Below, piece by piece: positions 1-7,050 of a stretch of DNA of 7,341 nucleotides. Source of the DNA: Eubacteriaceae bacterium (GTDB taxonomy: Bacteria > Bacillota > Clostridia > Eubacteriales > UBA1433); the NCBI GenBank assembly GCA_012797825.1, contig JAAZOI010000054.1, positions 1 to 7,341 on the forward strand, in the 5' to 3' direction. Position 1 is the stretch's first letter. Every line of letters begins with the position of its first letter. The translations under genes were made by a program, and so were the position numbers. The notes beneath the pieces were generated by a model that saw only the letters and a list, made by a program, of their open reading frames with translations, was not told where the DNA came from and searched no databases.

Positions 1-1242
1 GAAAAACTTGAAATATTATCTGACGCGGCAAAATATGACGCTTCATGCGCTTCTTCTTATACTCAAAATTCAAAATATAATTCAATAAGAGCATTTAATT
101 CGTCGGGCATATGTCATACATATACGCAAGACGGAAGATGCGTTTCTTTACTCAAAGTACTCTTTACCAATAAATGCACTTATAACTGTATTTATTGCAT
201 TAACAAGGTAACCAATGATTGCAGACGAGCAAGCTTTACAAGCGAAGAACTGGCAACACTTACATATGAATTTTACAGGAGAAATTATATTTCAGGATTA
301 TTTTTAAGTTCGGCCGTAGAAAAAAGCCCTAATTATACACAGCAGAACATTTATAAAACTATTTTACTTTTAAGAACAAAATATAGTTTTAAGGGCTATA
401 TTCATGCGAAGGCTATTGCCGGGGCTGATTTATCTTTAATACAGGCTTGCGGGTATCTTGCGGACAGAATGAGCATTAACATTGAACTTCCCAGCAGACA
501 AAGCCTTAAATTGCTCGCGCCTCAAAAAAGCTTTGAAGAAATATTAAAACCTATAGATTATATTTCAAAACAAAGCCGTGAATTTCTCCCGTTGAATAAT
601 AATTTTCAAAAAAGCAGTTTTCTTCCGGGAGGCCAGTCAACGCAGATGATAATAGGCGCAAGTGATGATGATGATTATCAAATACTTAAAACAAGCAAGT
701 TTTTATATAAAAAAATGAACCTCTCTCGTGTTACTTATTCGGCATATATACCCGTATGCGACAGCAGCCTTCTTCCCAGTATCAGTACAAAAATTCCTTT
801 AAAACGCGAAAACAGGCTTTATCAGGCGGACTGGCTTATGAGATATTATTATTTTGATGCCGACGAACTTATATGCGCCGACGATAAAAATTTAGATTTA
901 AATATAGATCCTAAAACAAACTGGGCGTTGAATAATTTCGGCAAATTTCCAATAGAAGTGAATAATGCAGATTATAAGACCTTATTAAGAATACCGGGCA
1001 TAGGCAGAAGAAGCGCCGCAAATATTGTTCGTTTACGAGATGAGGTAAAAATTGATTTTGATGTTTTAAAACAAATGGGAGTGGTTTTAAAACGCGCAAA
1101 ATACTTCATAACGGCAAACGGAAAAAATATTTCATATAAAAATAGCAAACCTGAAGATTTAAAAGAATTATTTACAGCTGAAAAAAGTCAGCAACTGTCT
1201 TTTTTTGATAACAGCGGAGTTAGTTATGATAATAGAATATGA
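1..1242 (+). CDS. Putative DNA modification/repair radical SAM protein with HhH motif (5' partial)
   Basis: The reading frame is open from base 1 to the TGA at 1240-1242, giving 413 visible residues. A radical SAM iron-sulfur motif CxxxCxxC (C59, C63, C66; bases 175-198) lies near the N-terminus. Later come GGQSTQM (about 210-216), a RLYQADWL stretch, and a C-terminal helix-hairpin-helix with the hairpin IPGIG (about 319-346), which usually binds DNA backbone. This order matches the family named putative DNA modification/repair radical SAM protein (TIGR03916 type, about 415 residues), so probably only a few N-terminal residues are missing. The internal ATG at 469 is not the start, because the cluster motif lies upstream of it. 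The family is expected to use S-adenosylmethionine and a 4Fe-4S cluster for radical chemistry; a DNA substrate is inferred from the HhH motif and the neighbour. The gene overlaps the DUF4130 gene, so the two are probably co-translated. Confidence 0.93.
   Translation, partial: EKLEILSDAAKYDASCASSYTQNSKYNSIRAFNSSGICHTYTQDGRCVSLLKVLFTNKCTYNCIYCINKVTNDCRRASFTSEELATLTYEFYRRNYISGLFLSSAVEKSPNYTQQNIYKTILLLRTKYSFKGYIHAKAIAGADLSLIQACGYLADRMSINIELPSRQSLKLLAPQKSFEEILKPIDYISKQSREFLPLNNNFQKSSFLPGGQSTQMIIGASDDDDYQILKTSKFLYKKMNLSRVTYSAYIPVCDSSLLPSISTKIPLKRENRLYQADWLMRYYYFDADELICADDKNLDLNIDPKTNWALNNFGKFPIEVNNADYKTLLRIPGIGRRSAANIVRLRDEVKIDFDVLKQMGVVLKRAKYFITANGKNISYKNSKPEDLKELFTAEKSQQLSFFDNSGVSYDNRI
1216..1219 (+). 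promoter_or_regulatory. Ribosome binding site deciding the DUF4130 start
   Basis: GGAG sits six bases before the ATG at 1226, inside the 3' end of the radical SAM gene. It supports ATG 1226 over the in-frame TTG at 1205, which has only a T-rich stretch upstream. The protein from 1226 begins MIIEYENTFDGLL, which is how members of this family normally begin. Confidence 0.7.
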
Positions 1243-1939
1243 AAATACATTTGACGGTTTACTTAGCGCGCTGTATACTTACTATACTTGCCAAGATATA
1301 ACAATTATTAATTCTTTATCGATGCCCGGTTTATTTAAAGCCGACAAACAAAAGATTAACTTTGAAAATGCAAAAAAATTCGGCAATAAAATTATTAGTA
1401 AATTTGGCATAGAAGCATATGAAAATATTTATTTTGCTTTTATTTATGATGCAATTGACAAAGAAAGTAGTATAATCCAATATATAAATTTTCTAATAAA
1501 TAAAAACAATAACAATAATACTGCATACTTTAAAATAGCTAAATACAGAAAAGAAATTTTAAACACAATAATGCGATTTCAGGGTTTTTTACGTTTTTCT
1601 GATATTTGCGGAGTGATGTATGCTAAATATGAACCGGAATATGACATTACTTTTTTATTAAGCGATTATTTTATGCAAAGACTTAACGGCAGCGATTTTA
1701 TAATTCATGACTTGAAAAGAGACCTGCTGCTTTTTTATAAAAACCAAGAAAAGGTTATCATAAGTATAAACAAAAATATTTTTTCTGATTATAATAATGC
1801 AAATGAGCAATATATACAAAATCTGTTTAAAACATACTTTGACAGCACGAGCATAAAAGAGAGAGAAAACTATAAACTTCAGCGAAATATGTTTCCGCTA
1901 AAATATCGACATAATGCATTTGAATTTGACGAAGGATAA
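1226..1939 (+). CDS. DUF4130-type probable DNA metabolism protein
   Basis: This 237-residue protein starts at ATG 1226 and overlaps the preceding gene by 17 bases. It resembles the family called probable DNA metabolism protein (TIGR03915/DUF4130), which co-occurs with the radical SAM family encoded just upstream. Family-like features are the N-terminal IIEYENTFDGLLSALY, the central RFQGFLRF (about 117-124), YAKYEPEYDI (about 132-141), the following FIIHDLKR segment, and the C-terminal LQRNMFPLKYR. It is predicted soluble, with no signal peptide or membrane segment. The reaction is unknown; a role in DNA repair or base modification with the radical SAM partner is inferred from context. In some genomes this domain is fused or linked to a uracil-DNA glycosylase domain; here the protein ends without one and the next gene is unrelated. 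An asparagine-rich tract near residue 95 is probably a surface loop. Confidence 0.85.
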   Translation: MIIEYENTFDGLLSALYTYYTCQDITIINSLSMPGLFKADKQKINFENAKKFGNKIISKFGIEAYENIYFAFIYDAIDKESSIIQYINFLINKNNNNNTAYFKIAKYRKEILNTIMRFQGFLRFSDICGVMYAKYEPEYDITFLLSDYFMQRLNGSDFIIHDLKRDLLLFYKNQEKVIISINKNIFSDYNNANEQYIQNLFKTYFDSTSIKERENYKLQRNMFPLKYRHNAFEFDEG

Positions 1940-1951
1940 TTAAAACATATT

Positions 1952-1979
1952 TTGAAAATAATATAAAGTACAGTATTAT
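1952..1979 (+). promoter_or_regulatory. Candidate sigma-A promoter before the YihY-family gene
   Basis: TTGAAA (1952-1957) and TATTAT (1974-1979) are separated by 16 bases and each differs from consensus at one position. They lie in the 57-base gap between the DUF4130 gene and the YihY-type gene, suggesting the latter can be transcribed on its own. The region is so AT-rich that a chance match is possible. An 8-base inverted repeat (AAATAATA 1956-1963 and TATTATTT 1974-1981, 10-base loop) overlaps the -10 element. It could be an operator or simple AT noise. I see no terminator after the DUF4130 gene, so read-through is also possible. Confidence 0.35.
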
Positions 1980-1996
1980 TTATAGGGCTGGTATTA

Positions 1997-2830
1997 ATGA
2001 AACTGATTAAAAACATGTTTATAAGAATAGTAACGTCTGCCAATACACCCAGTATAGCCGCGCAGATGTCTTATTATTTAATGCTTTCTTTCATTCCCGC
2101 AATGATTTTTGTAATTTCTATTGCGACTAAGCTCTATCTGCCTGCCGACAGCATTTTGTCTTACCTTGAATTCATTATGCCCAGAACCGCATATAATGCT
2201 GTTTCCACAGCAATAAACGAAGTATTGTCTTCAAATATAAATGCCGCGACACTGCTGTTAACACTTTGGTTTATCATGATGGGTATAAGAGGAATAATTA
2301 TAGGACTTGCCACATCTTATCCTGAAACATACCACAGACATGTAGTAAAATTGTACTTATTGTCTTTCATTTTTTCAATATTGTTCGTTATTATAATAAT
2401 AATATCCCTTCTTTTAATTGTTTTCGGAAAACATATAGGCGCTTTAATTACGCATTATTTAAAATCGTATGCGGACGCGGTTTTATTGGGCAGATTTTTG
2501 AGTTATATTATCGTTTTCTCAATACTTGTATTTACTTTCAGCCTGCTTTATAAACACGCTCCGAATATCAAATTGCGTTTTAGAGACATATATTTCGGCG
2601 CGATATTTACATCCCTGGGCTGGATAGTATCTTCAATGTTTTTCAGTTTTTATATCAATAACTTTAACAGATACGGTCTTATTTTTGGAAGTCTCGGGGG
2701 AATTTTTGTATTTCTTTTATGGATATACCTGACTACATATATAATACTTATAGGCAATGAAATTAATGTTTCAATTTATATATATCGTCATACGAATAAA
2801 GACGCATCAAAATTAATAAATAAAACATAA
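1997..2830 (+). CDS. YihY/BrkB-family integral membrane protein
   Basis: This 277-residue protein is very hydrophobic, with about six membrane helices near residues 22-45, 81-104, 117-143, 166-185, 198-219 and 229-255. Family signatures are visible: AAQMSYYLMLSFIP in the first helix, YKHAPN (185-190) before the fifth, and RYGLIFGSLGG leading to GNEIN (253-257) at the end of the sixth. The length fits the YihY/virulence factor BrkB family, which usually has 270-300 residues. Members were once called ribonuclease BN, which is now considered a misassignment; the true function is unsettled and transport has been suggested. The ATG at 1997 is preceded by AGGG (1984-1987), nine bases away. The gene ends at TAA 2828-2830, two bases before the terminator repeat begins, and converges on the ABC permease gene. 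Nothing ties it functionally to the DNA-metabolism pair upstream. Confidence 0.92.
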   Translation: MKLIKNMFIRIVTSANTPSIAAQMSYYLMLSFIPAMIFVISIATKLYLPADSILSYLEFIMPRTAYNAVSTAINEVLSSNINAATLLLTLWFIMMGIRGIIIGLATSYPETYHRHVVKLYLLSFIFSILFVIIIIISLLLIVFGKHIGALITHYLKSYADAVLLGRFLSYIIVFSILVFTFSLLYKHAPNIKLRFRDIYFGAIFTSLGWIVSSMFFSFYINNFNRYGLIFGSLGGIFVFLLWIYLTTYIILIGNEINVSIYIYRHTNKDASKLINKT

Positions 2831-2831
2831 C

Positions 2832-2861
2832 AAAAAAAGGAACTTAATTGTTCCTTTTTTT
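2832..2861. terminator. Bidirectional intrinsic terminator between convergent genes
   Basis: A perfect 12-base inverted repeat pairs seven A plus GGAAC (2832-2843) with GTTCC plus seven T (2850-2861) around the loop TTAATT. Read on either strand it gives a short GC-containing stem followed by a run of seven T. It lies directly after the YihY-family stop and 12 bases beyond the permease stop on the other strand, so one element can end both transcripts. Confidence 0.9.
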
Positions 2862-2873
2862 ATTTAAGTTCAT

Positions 2874-4538
2874 TTAAATTTCTATCTTCAAAAACCAAAT
2901 TTTAAACTTCTTCCTTGTTATGCTGTCAAACAAAAATGTAAGCAAAATACTTATTGCCAAAATAATTATTATCGCCATTTTAACATTTAAAATAACTGCG
3001 GAAAAATAACCGATTACTCCTAATAAAAGTATATATACTAAACTGATAAGCATAGCAACTACTACGTTCATATTTTGTTTTACCGCCCTTTGCGGATTAT
3101 CCCATACAAGCAGAGGTCTTTTAGTATCTATAAGCAGGGCTATATAAGCAGTTGGCATTGAGACAAATATTCCTAACACAAAAGCAAGGAATAAAGCATA
3201 TATGCTTAATTTAGTAATAATAAATATAGTTATACTGCTTGCAAGTAAGAATAATACGCTTAATATAATATGAGTAAGCAGCCTTCCGTTTATTTGCTCG
3301 TTAACGGTCGCAGGCATTGTTTTAGTTATCCAGAAGCACTGGCCTTCTCTTGAGAATGTCGTAGAAAGCGTAGGCGTGAGCCCGACAAAGAAAGTATATA
3401 CGGCAGTTAAAACCAAAACACTTATTTCTTTATAACTGTTAACAATTGAAAGATCAATTTTATCGCTAATCCCTGATGCAAAAGCAGTAATGAGTATTAC
3501 AACAGGAAAAACGATTACAAGTCCTATAGAATTAAACATATAAATAGGCGTTCTTAAAATAAGTCTCATATCATTTTTAAATATAGCGATTAACGGACTC
3601 GCGGTTTTTAAATCAATATTCTTTATATTACTTTTGCTTTTATTTGAAAATGACGACTTCAAAATAGATTTAATATATATTTTACTGCCTATTGCAGAAC
3701 AAATGAAAAGCACTGCCCCGCATGTAACAATATATAAGAACAGATAGTAAATACCGCTGATATTTCCATAGTTTACCATCGCGTTAGATGCTATAACGGC
3801 GGGAAAAAATATTTTTGTTATGCTGCTTAGCATTGCGTTTGAGTTTTGCAGGTAATACGCTATTATCTCAGCTTGATTGCCGGACCCCATAGAAGATGAG
3901 AATTTGGCGTTTGCAAACTGTATAGCGATAATAAATGCAAGCGTTAAAAATAAAGTTATTATCTGCAGCTTATCTTTTTTGATTTTCAGGCTTGCGCCCT
4001 GCATTATAAGTATTATGATTATTGCAAGTATGCCTAGCACCGTAACTGGCAGCAAAGCCATCGCAATGACTGACTGCAAATAATAAATTACATTGCAGTG
4101 CTGGGCTATGCCGTATTTTATTATCGGGGGCAGCATCATGGGCACAATAAAAAAATACTCGGAAAATGTAATAGTAAGTATTTTTGATAAAATTATATTG
4201 CGGGGGCTTACTGGCAGGCTGAGCAAAGTATCCAAATCTTTAGACATATAAAAATATGAAAGTATATAACTAATTCCAAAAATCAGGATAACAAAAGCTC
4301 CGAGCGCTAAAAACTGAGCGAGGTAAGCGCTTGTCTGATTAAGCATCGCATATGAATCGTATATAATTGAAGTAAAAAAAATATACAGTGCGTACGCAGG
4401 AACAAGAGCTATTAATACAGCAAAAAATAATATTATTTTTTTATAGCTTTTTTTATTCTTTTTTACATCATAAAGCATTGCTGATAAGCCGTAAACATTT
4501 TTTAAGCTTACAACAGTAAGACGAATTAACTCTCTCAT
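2874..4538 (-). CDS. ABC-2 type exporter permease, long Firmicute form
   Basis: This 554-residue protein has about 12-13 hydrophobic segments, including ones near 33-58, 72-97, 152-179, 192-209, 262-288, 334-355, 372-394, 419-441, 447-470, 490-517 and 520-540. It resembles the roughly 550-residue putative ABC exporter permeases of clostridia. Two short segments look like equivalent sites in the two halves: DLDTLLSLPVSPRNIILSK (101-119) and REGQCFWITKTMPATVNEQI (397-416). The C-terminal KRPLLVWDNPQRAVKQN (473-489) is also typical. The start ATG overlaps the ATPase stop in ATGA (4535-4538), so translation is coupled and the two should form one transporter. The length suggests one polypeptide carries both membrane halves, with two copies of the ATPase. 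The substrate is unknown. The gene ends 12 bases before the shared terminator. Confidence 0.88.
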   Translation of the reverse strand: MRELIRLTVVSLKNVYGLSAMLYDVKKNKKSYKKIILFFAVLIALVPAYALYIFFTSIIYDSYAMLNQTSAYLAQFLALGAFVILIFGISYILSYFYMSKDLDTLLSLPVSPRNIILSKILTITFSEYFFIVPMMLPPIIKYGIAQHCNVIYYLQSVIAMALLPVTVLGILAIIIILIMQGASLKIKKDKLQIITLFLTLAFIIAIQFANAKFSSSMGSGNQAEIIAYYLQNSNAMLSSITKIFFPAVIASNAMVNYGNISGIYYLFLYIVTCGAVLFICSAIGSKIYIKSILKSSFSNKSKSNIKNIDLKTASPLIAIFKNDMRLILRTPIYMFNSIGLVIVFPVVILITAFASGISDKIDLSIVNSYKEISVLVLTAVYTFFVGLTPTLSTTFSREGQCFWITKTMPATVNEQINGRLLTHIILSVLFLLASSITIFIITKLSIYALFLAFVLGIFVSMPTAYIALLIDTKRPLLVWDNPQRAVKQNMNVVVAMLISLVYILLLGVIGYFSAVILNVKMAIIIILAISILLTFLFDSITRKKFKIWFLKIEI

Positions 4539-5260
4539 GATTTTGTAATCTCCAAGAATATTTCTTCAAGCGAATCGTCTTCACCCAATTTTTTCTTCAG
4601 TTCTTCCACGCTTCCGACAGCTATTAATTTCCCTTTATTGATTATGGCTACTCTGTCGCAAATACGTTCAGCCACTTCCAGCACATGTGTTGAAAAAAAT
4701 ATGCATTTCCCCTTTGAGCAATATTCTTTCATAATTTCTTTTAGAGAAAACGAAGCTTTCGGGTCAAGTCCTACCATAGGCTCGTCAAGCACCATAAGTT
4801 CGGGCTCATGAATAAGAGCAGAGGTAAGCACTAGTTTTTGCTGCATACCATGCGAATAGCTTTCTATTATGTCGTTAAGCGCATTGTTTATCTCAAATAT
4901 TGTCGTATATTTTTTTATTCTTTCATCTCTTTCCGTTTTGCCAATTTTGTATACATCCGCTATAAAATTCAGATAATCTATCCCTTTTAATTTTGTATAT
5001 ATCTGTGGATTATCAGGCACATAACTTATTATTTTTTTTGCATCTATCGGGTTTTGCCAAACATTTATGCCGCCTACCATGATATCTCCGCCGTCGGGCT
5101 GTAAAAGCCCTACTATCATTTTTATCATCGTGGTTTTCCCCGCGCCGTTAGGGCCTAAAAACCCGAATATTTCCCCTTTATTTACTTGCAGATTTATATT
5201 ATCCACAGCTTTTGCTTTACTCTTTCCGTAAGTTTTACTAACTCCTCTTATATCAAGCAT
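4535..5260 (-). CDS. ABC transporter ATP-binding protein
   Basis: This 241-residue protein is a full nucleotide-binding domain with all main motifs: Walker A GPNGAGKTT (36-44), signature YSHGMQQ (135-141, a variant of LSGGQ), Walker B LMVLDEP with catalytic E160 (155-161), D-loop GLDP (164-167) and switch histidine H192 in FSTHVLE. At the Q-loop position in SYVPDNPQIY there is Asp83 instead of the usual Gln; acidic residues here are common in ABC-2 exporter ATPases. It should hydrolyse ATP to drive the permease encoded immediately downstream, whose start overlaps this stop by four bases. A strong GGAGGG (5265-5270) lies four bases before the ATG. The gap to the upstream lipoprotein gene is only 17 bases, so the genes are probably co-transcribed. 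CcmA/YhaQ-type exporter ATPases are the nearest general relatives. Confidence 0.95.
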   Translation of the reverse strand: MLDIRGVSKTYGKSKAKAVDNINLQVNKGEIFGFLGPNGAGKTTMIKMIVGLLQPDGGDIMVGGINVWQNPIDAKKIISYVPDNPQIYTKLKGIDYLNFIADVYKIGKTERDERIKKYTTIFEINNALNDIIESYSHGMQQKLVLTSALIHEPELMVLDEPMVGLDPKASFSLKEIMKEYCSKGKCIFFSTHVLEVAERICDRVAIINKGKLIAVGSVEELKKKLGEDDSLEEIFLEITKS

Positions 5261-5277
5261 AATACCCTCCGTAATTT

Positions 5278-6570
5278 TTATTTGCTTACAAATGAATATA
5301 TATCTTCTATCATGTTTTCATCTACATGATTTAAATTATTATAATCGTCAGGCGACATAACTTTTGATGGCATAAATAAATGGTTTAAATTGTTGTAAAG
5401 CTTAAATTCCACATTGCCGTTTCCTAAAAGACCGCTTTTCCATTTATTATATTCGCTTACTGTTACCTGATAATCTTTAGCACCTTGCAAAACCAGTATT
5501 CTGCCTTTGCATAGTTTCATTGTTCCTATCGGGTCATAGTTTTTTAAATCGATCCAATAAGATGGCGGCGCATTCATTAAATCACTGTTTGTAAGATCCG
5601 TTTTATTATCACTTGATAGTGAATTAATTGCTTGGCTTTGCTTTTCCAGTAAATTAATCTGTATTTGTTCTGCCGATGTAATTGTACCGTCAAGTGAATC
5701 AATATATTTTATCTGCGTAACAATAAGGTCCTGTATCGGCGTTACATTGCCGGCCATAATTATATAGCCGTTTGCATCCGGAAGCGCATTATAAATTCTG
5801 CCCATTAAATAGCCCCCTAAGCTGTGTCCGGCTATATAAATTTTTTTATAACCTAGGCTTTGCATTTTTTTATAAGCATAAACAACATCATCAATTACTT
5901 CGTCATTTACAGTAAAATCATTTTCTTTAGCCAGCTTAGCGCCATATGTGTACGTTCTTTTATCGTATCTGAAAACTGCAACACCTTTTTGTGAAAGCGA
6001 CCAAGCAATATCTCTAAAAGGCTTTAATACTCCAACAGTCTCATCTCGGTCAGAAGCTCCGGAGCCTTGAACTAATATAACTACAGTATCTGCTTTAATA
6101 TCTTTGGGTTCAGCAAGGGTTCCTGTCAGCCTGTATTTCAAGCTCCCTATTTTTATTTCTTTTTCAATTATGTTAGCTGGCATTCGCAATGTGTCGTACG
6201 GTGATATATGAAACCCGCTTATTTTGTTTTTATTATCAAACGTTACTCGAAGCAAAATACTTCCCGACTCAAATTCAGTAATATATGAAATCGTACCTTG
6301 AGAAGTGCTTTGATACGTAATGCTTTTAAACTTATTCAACGGGACAATATATTGATAATAAACTTCATTTAGCCCGTCTTTATTTAAAACAGATTTCATA
6401 GTGGCAGTATAATCATAATTATTAAGTATCTTATCAAAATCTTTATTTAAAAAATCTTTAATATAATTTTCAGCAGTCCCTTTATTATCATTCGACCCGC
6501 AGCCAGCAGCTGAAAATAAGACCGTAAGAGTAAATAAAACCGCCATTATATATGTTATTATTTTTTTCAC
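5278..6570 (-). CDS. Lipoprotein: N-terminal DUF3887-like domain plus alpha/beta hydrolase
   Basis: This 430-residue protein starts at GTG 6570. It opens with KK, a hydrophobic stretch and a lipobox-like SAAGC with C24, so it is probably a surface lipoprotein. Residues about 31-124 form a DUF3887-like domain ending in RVTFDNKNKISGFHI. From about 135 to the end it is an alpha/beta hydrolase: nucleophile elbow GHSLGG with Ser250, likely acid Asp366 in QGAKDYQVT, and likely His397 in NLNHLF. VQGSGASDRDE (167-177) sits where related proteins carry an oxyanion-loop HGSG, so Gln replaces the usual His. It is likely an extracytoplasmic esterase, acyltransferase or peptidase; the substrate is unknown. 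The ABC ATPase gene follows after 17 bases, suggesting a shared task. The lipobox has Ala rather than Leu at -3, so lipidation is likely but not certain. Confidence 0.87.
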   Translation of the reverse strand: MKKIITYIMAVLFTLTVLFSAAGCGSNDNKGTAENYIKDFLNKDFDKILNNYDYTATMKSVLNKDGLNEVYYQYIVPLNKFKSITYQSTSQGTISYITEFESGSILLRVTFDNKNKISGFHISPYDTLRMPANIIEKEIKIGSLKYRLTGTLAEPKDIKADTVVILVQGSGASDRDETVGVLKPFRDIAWSLSQKGVAVFRYDKRTYTYGAKLAKENDFTVNDEVIDDVVYAYKKMQSLGYKKIYIAGHSLGGYLMGRIYNALPDANGYIIMAGNVTPIQDLIVTQIKYIDSLDGTITSAEQIQINLLEKQSQAINSLSSDNKTDLTNSDLMNAPPSYWIDLKNYDPIGTMKLCKGRILVLQGAKDYQVTVSEYNKWKSGLLGNGNVEFKLYNNLNHLFMPSKVMSPDDYNNLNHVDENMIEDIYSFVSK

Positions 6571-6578
6571 AGTTATTA

Positions 6579-6583
6579 CCTTC
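6579..6583 (-). promoter_or_regulatory. Ribosome binding site for the GTG-started hydrolase lipoprotein
   Basis: Read on the minus strand, GAAGG lies eight bases before the GTG at 6570. It supports the GTG start, which adds the positively charged MKKIITY segment needed for a normal signal peptide. The next in-frame ATG (residue 9) would remove those lysines. Confidence 0.55.
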
Positions 6584-6590
6584 TAATAAG

Positions 6591-6613
6591 ATATTTTTCT
6601 TATTGAAAAATAT
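6591..6613. repeat. 9-base AT-rich inverted repeat between the two lipoprotein genes
   Basis: ATATTTTTC (6591-6599) and GAAAAATAT (6605-6613) are perfect complements around a five-base loop. The repeat lies in the 50-base gap between the two lipoprotein genes. The stem has one G-C pair and no T-run follows on the minus strand, so it is not a convincing terminator. It could be a weak attenuator or mRNA-stabilising hairpin, or chance in AT-rich DNA. Confidence 0.4.
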
Positions 6614-6620
6614 TGTGGAA

Positions 6621-7022
6621 TTAATCGGCAGATTGAATATTAAAACCTGCTATTGCATTTTTCTTGTCAAAAAAAACATTAACTTCAAGCTTTATTTTTT
6701 CGAATGTTACAATTTGATATACCGTTTGGTATCCACTTTCTGTTTTTTGCTGTATTTCTCCGTAAGAAACAACATTTCCGGTTTCAGCAATTATTGCGTC
6801 ATACGTCTGACTCAAAGAGGCGGATGTGATTTGTTTCTTCATTGTGTTGGTATAATTGTAACCGCTAACCAAGTTATCAAAATTTTTGTTAAAAAAATCA
6901 TTAATATACTTTTGTCCGACTTCTTTAATATTAACATTTGTATTGGCTGTGCTGCCTGAGCATGCAACAAATGCTAATGATATTAATGCCACTAATAATA
7001 TTAATAAAATTTTCTTCTTCAT
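6621..7022 (-). CDS. Small DUF3887-like domain lipoprotein
   Basis: This 133-residue protein starts at ATG 7022, four bases after GAGGTG (7027-7032). It has a signal peptide of KKK, a hydrophobic core and a lipobox-like FVAC with C21, so it is probably anchored outside the membrane. The rest is a single domain closely resembling residues 31-124 of the hydrolase lipoprotein encoded next: compare KYINDFFNKNFDNL with NYIKDFLNKDFDKI, the shared YT-TMK segment, and the ending VFFDKKNAIAGFNI with VTFDNKNKISGFHI. It stops where the other protein's hydrolase part would begin. This points to domain duplication with loss or gain of the hydrolase. The DUF3887 domain has no known reaction; a binding or regulatory role is a guess. 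It follows its own strong promoter and heads the probable four-gene operon. Confidence 0.82.
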   Translation of the reverse strand: MKKKILLILLVALISLAFVACSGSTANTNVNIKEVGQKYINDFFNKNFDNLVSGYNYTNTMKKQITSASLSQTYDAIIAETGNVVSYGEIQQKTESGYQTVYQIVTFEKIKLEVNVFFDKKNAIAGFNIQSAD

Positions 7023-7050
7023 AATTCACCTCATAGTTAATAATATTTTT

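Noticed and set aside
664..676. Four tandem GAT triplets
   Set aside because: They encode an Asp run in a known family loop and are too short to treat as a repeat element.
911..1099. A 62-codon minus-strand open frame inside the radical SAM gene
   Set aside because: It is opposite the conserved HhH region and has no recognisable domain.
1205..1225. TTG at 1205 as the start of the DUF4130 gene
   Set aside because: ATG 1226 has a GGAG at proper spacing and gives the family-typical N-terminus.
469..1242. Reading the radical SAM gene as a 257-residue protein starting at the ATG at 469
   Set aside because: The same frame is open back to base 1 and carries the CxxxCxxC cluster motif and family-typical residues upstream.
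3877..4083. A 68-codon plus-strand open frame inside the permease gene
   Set aside because: It is antisense to membrane helices and has no independent support.
6552..6959. A 135-codon plus-strand open frame opposite the lipoprotein genes
   Set aside because: It is antisense to a protein with a clear signal peptide and domain match; its translation resembles no family and its start lacks a ribosome binding site.
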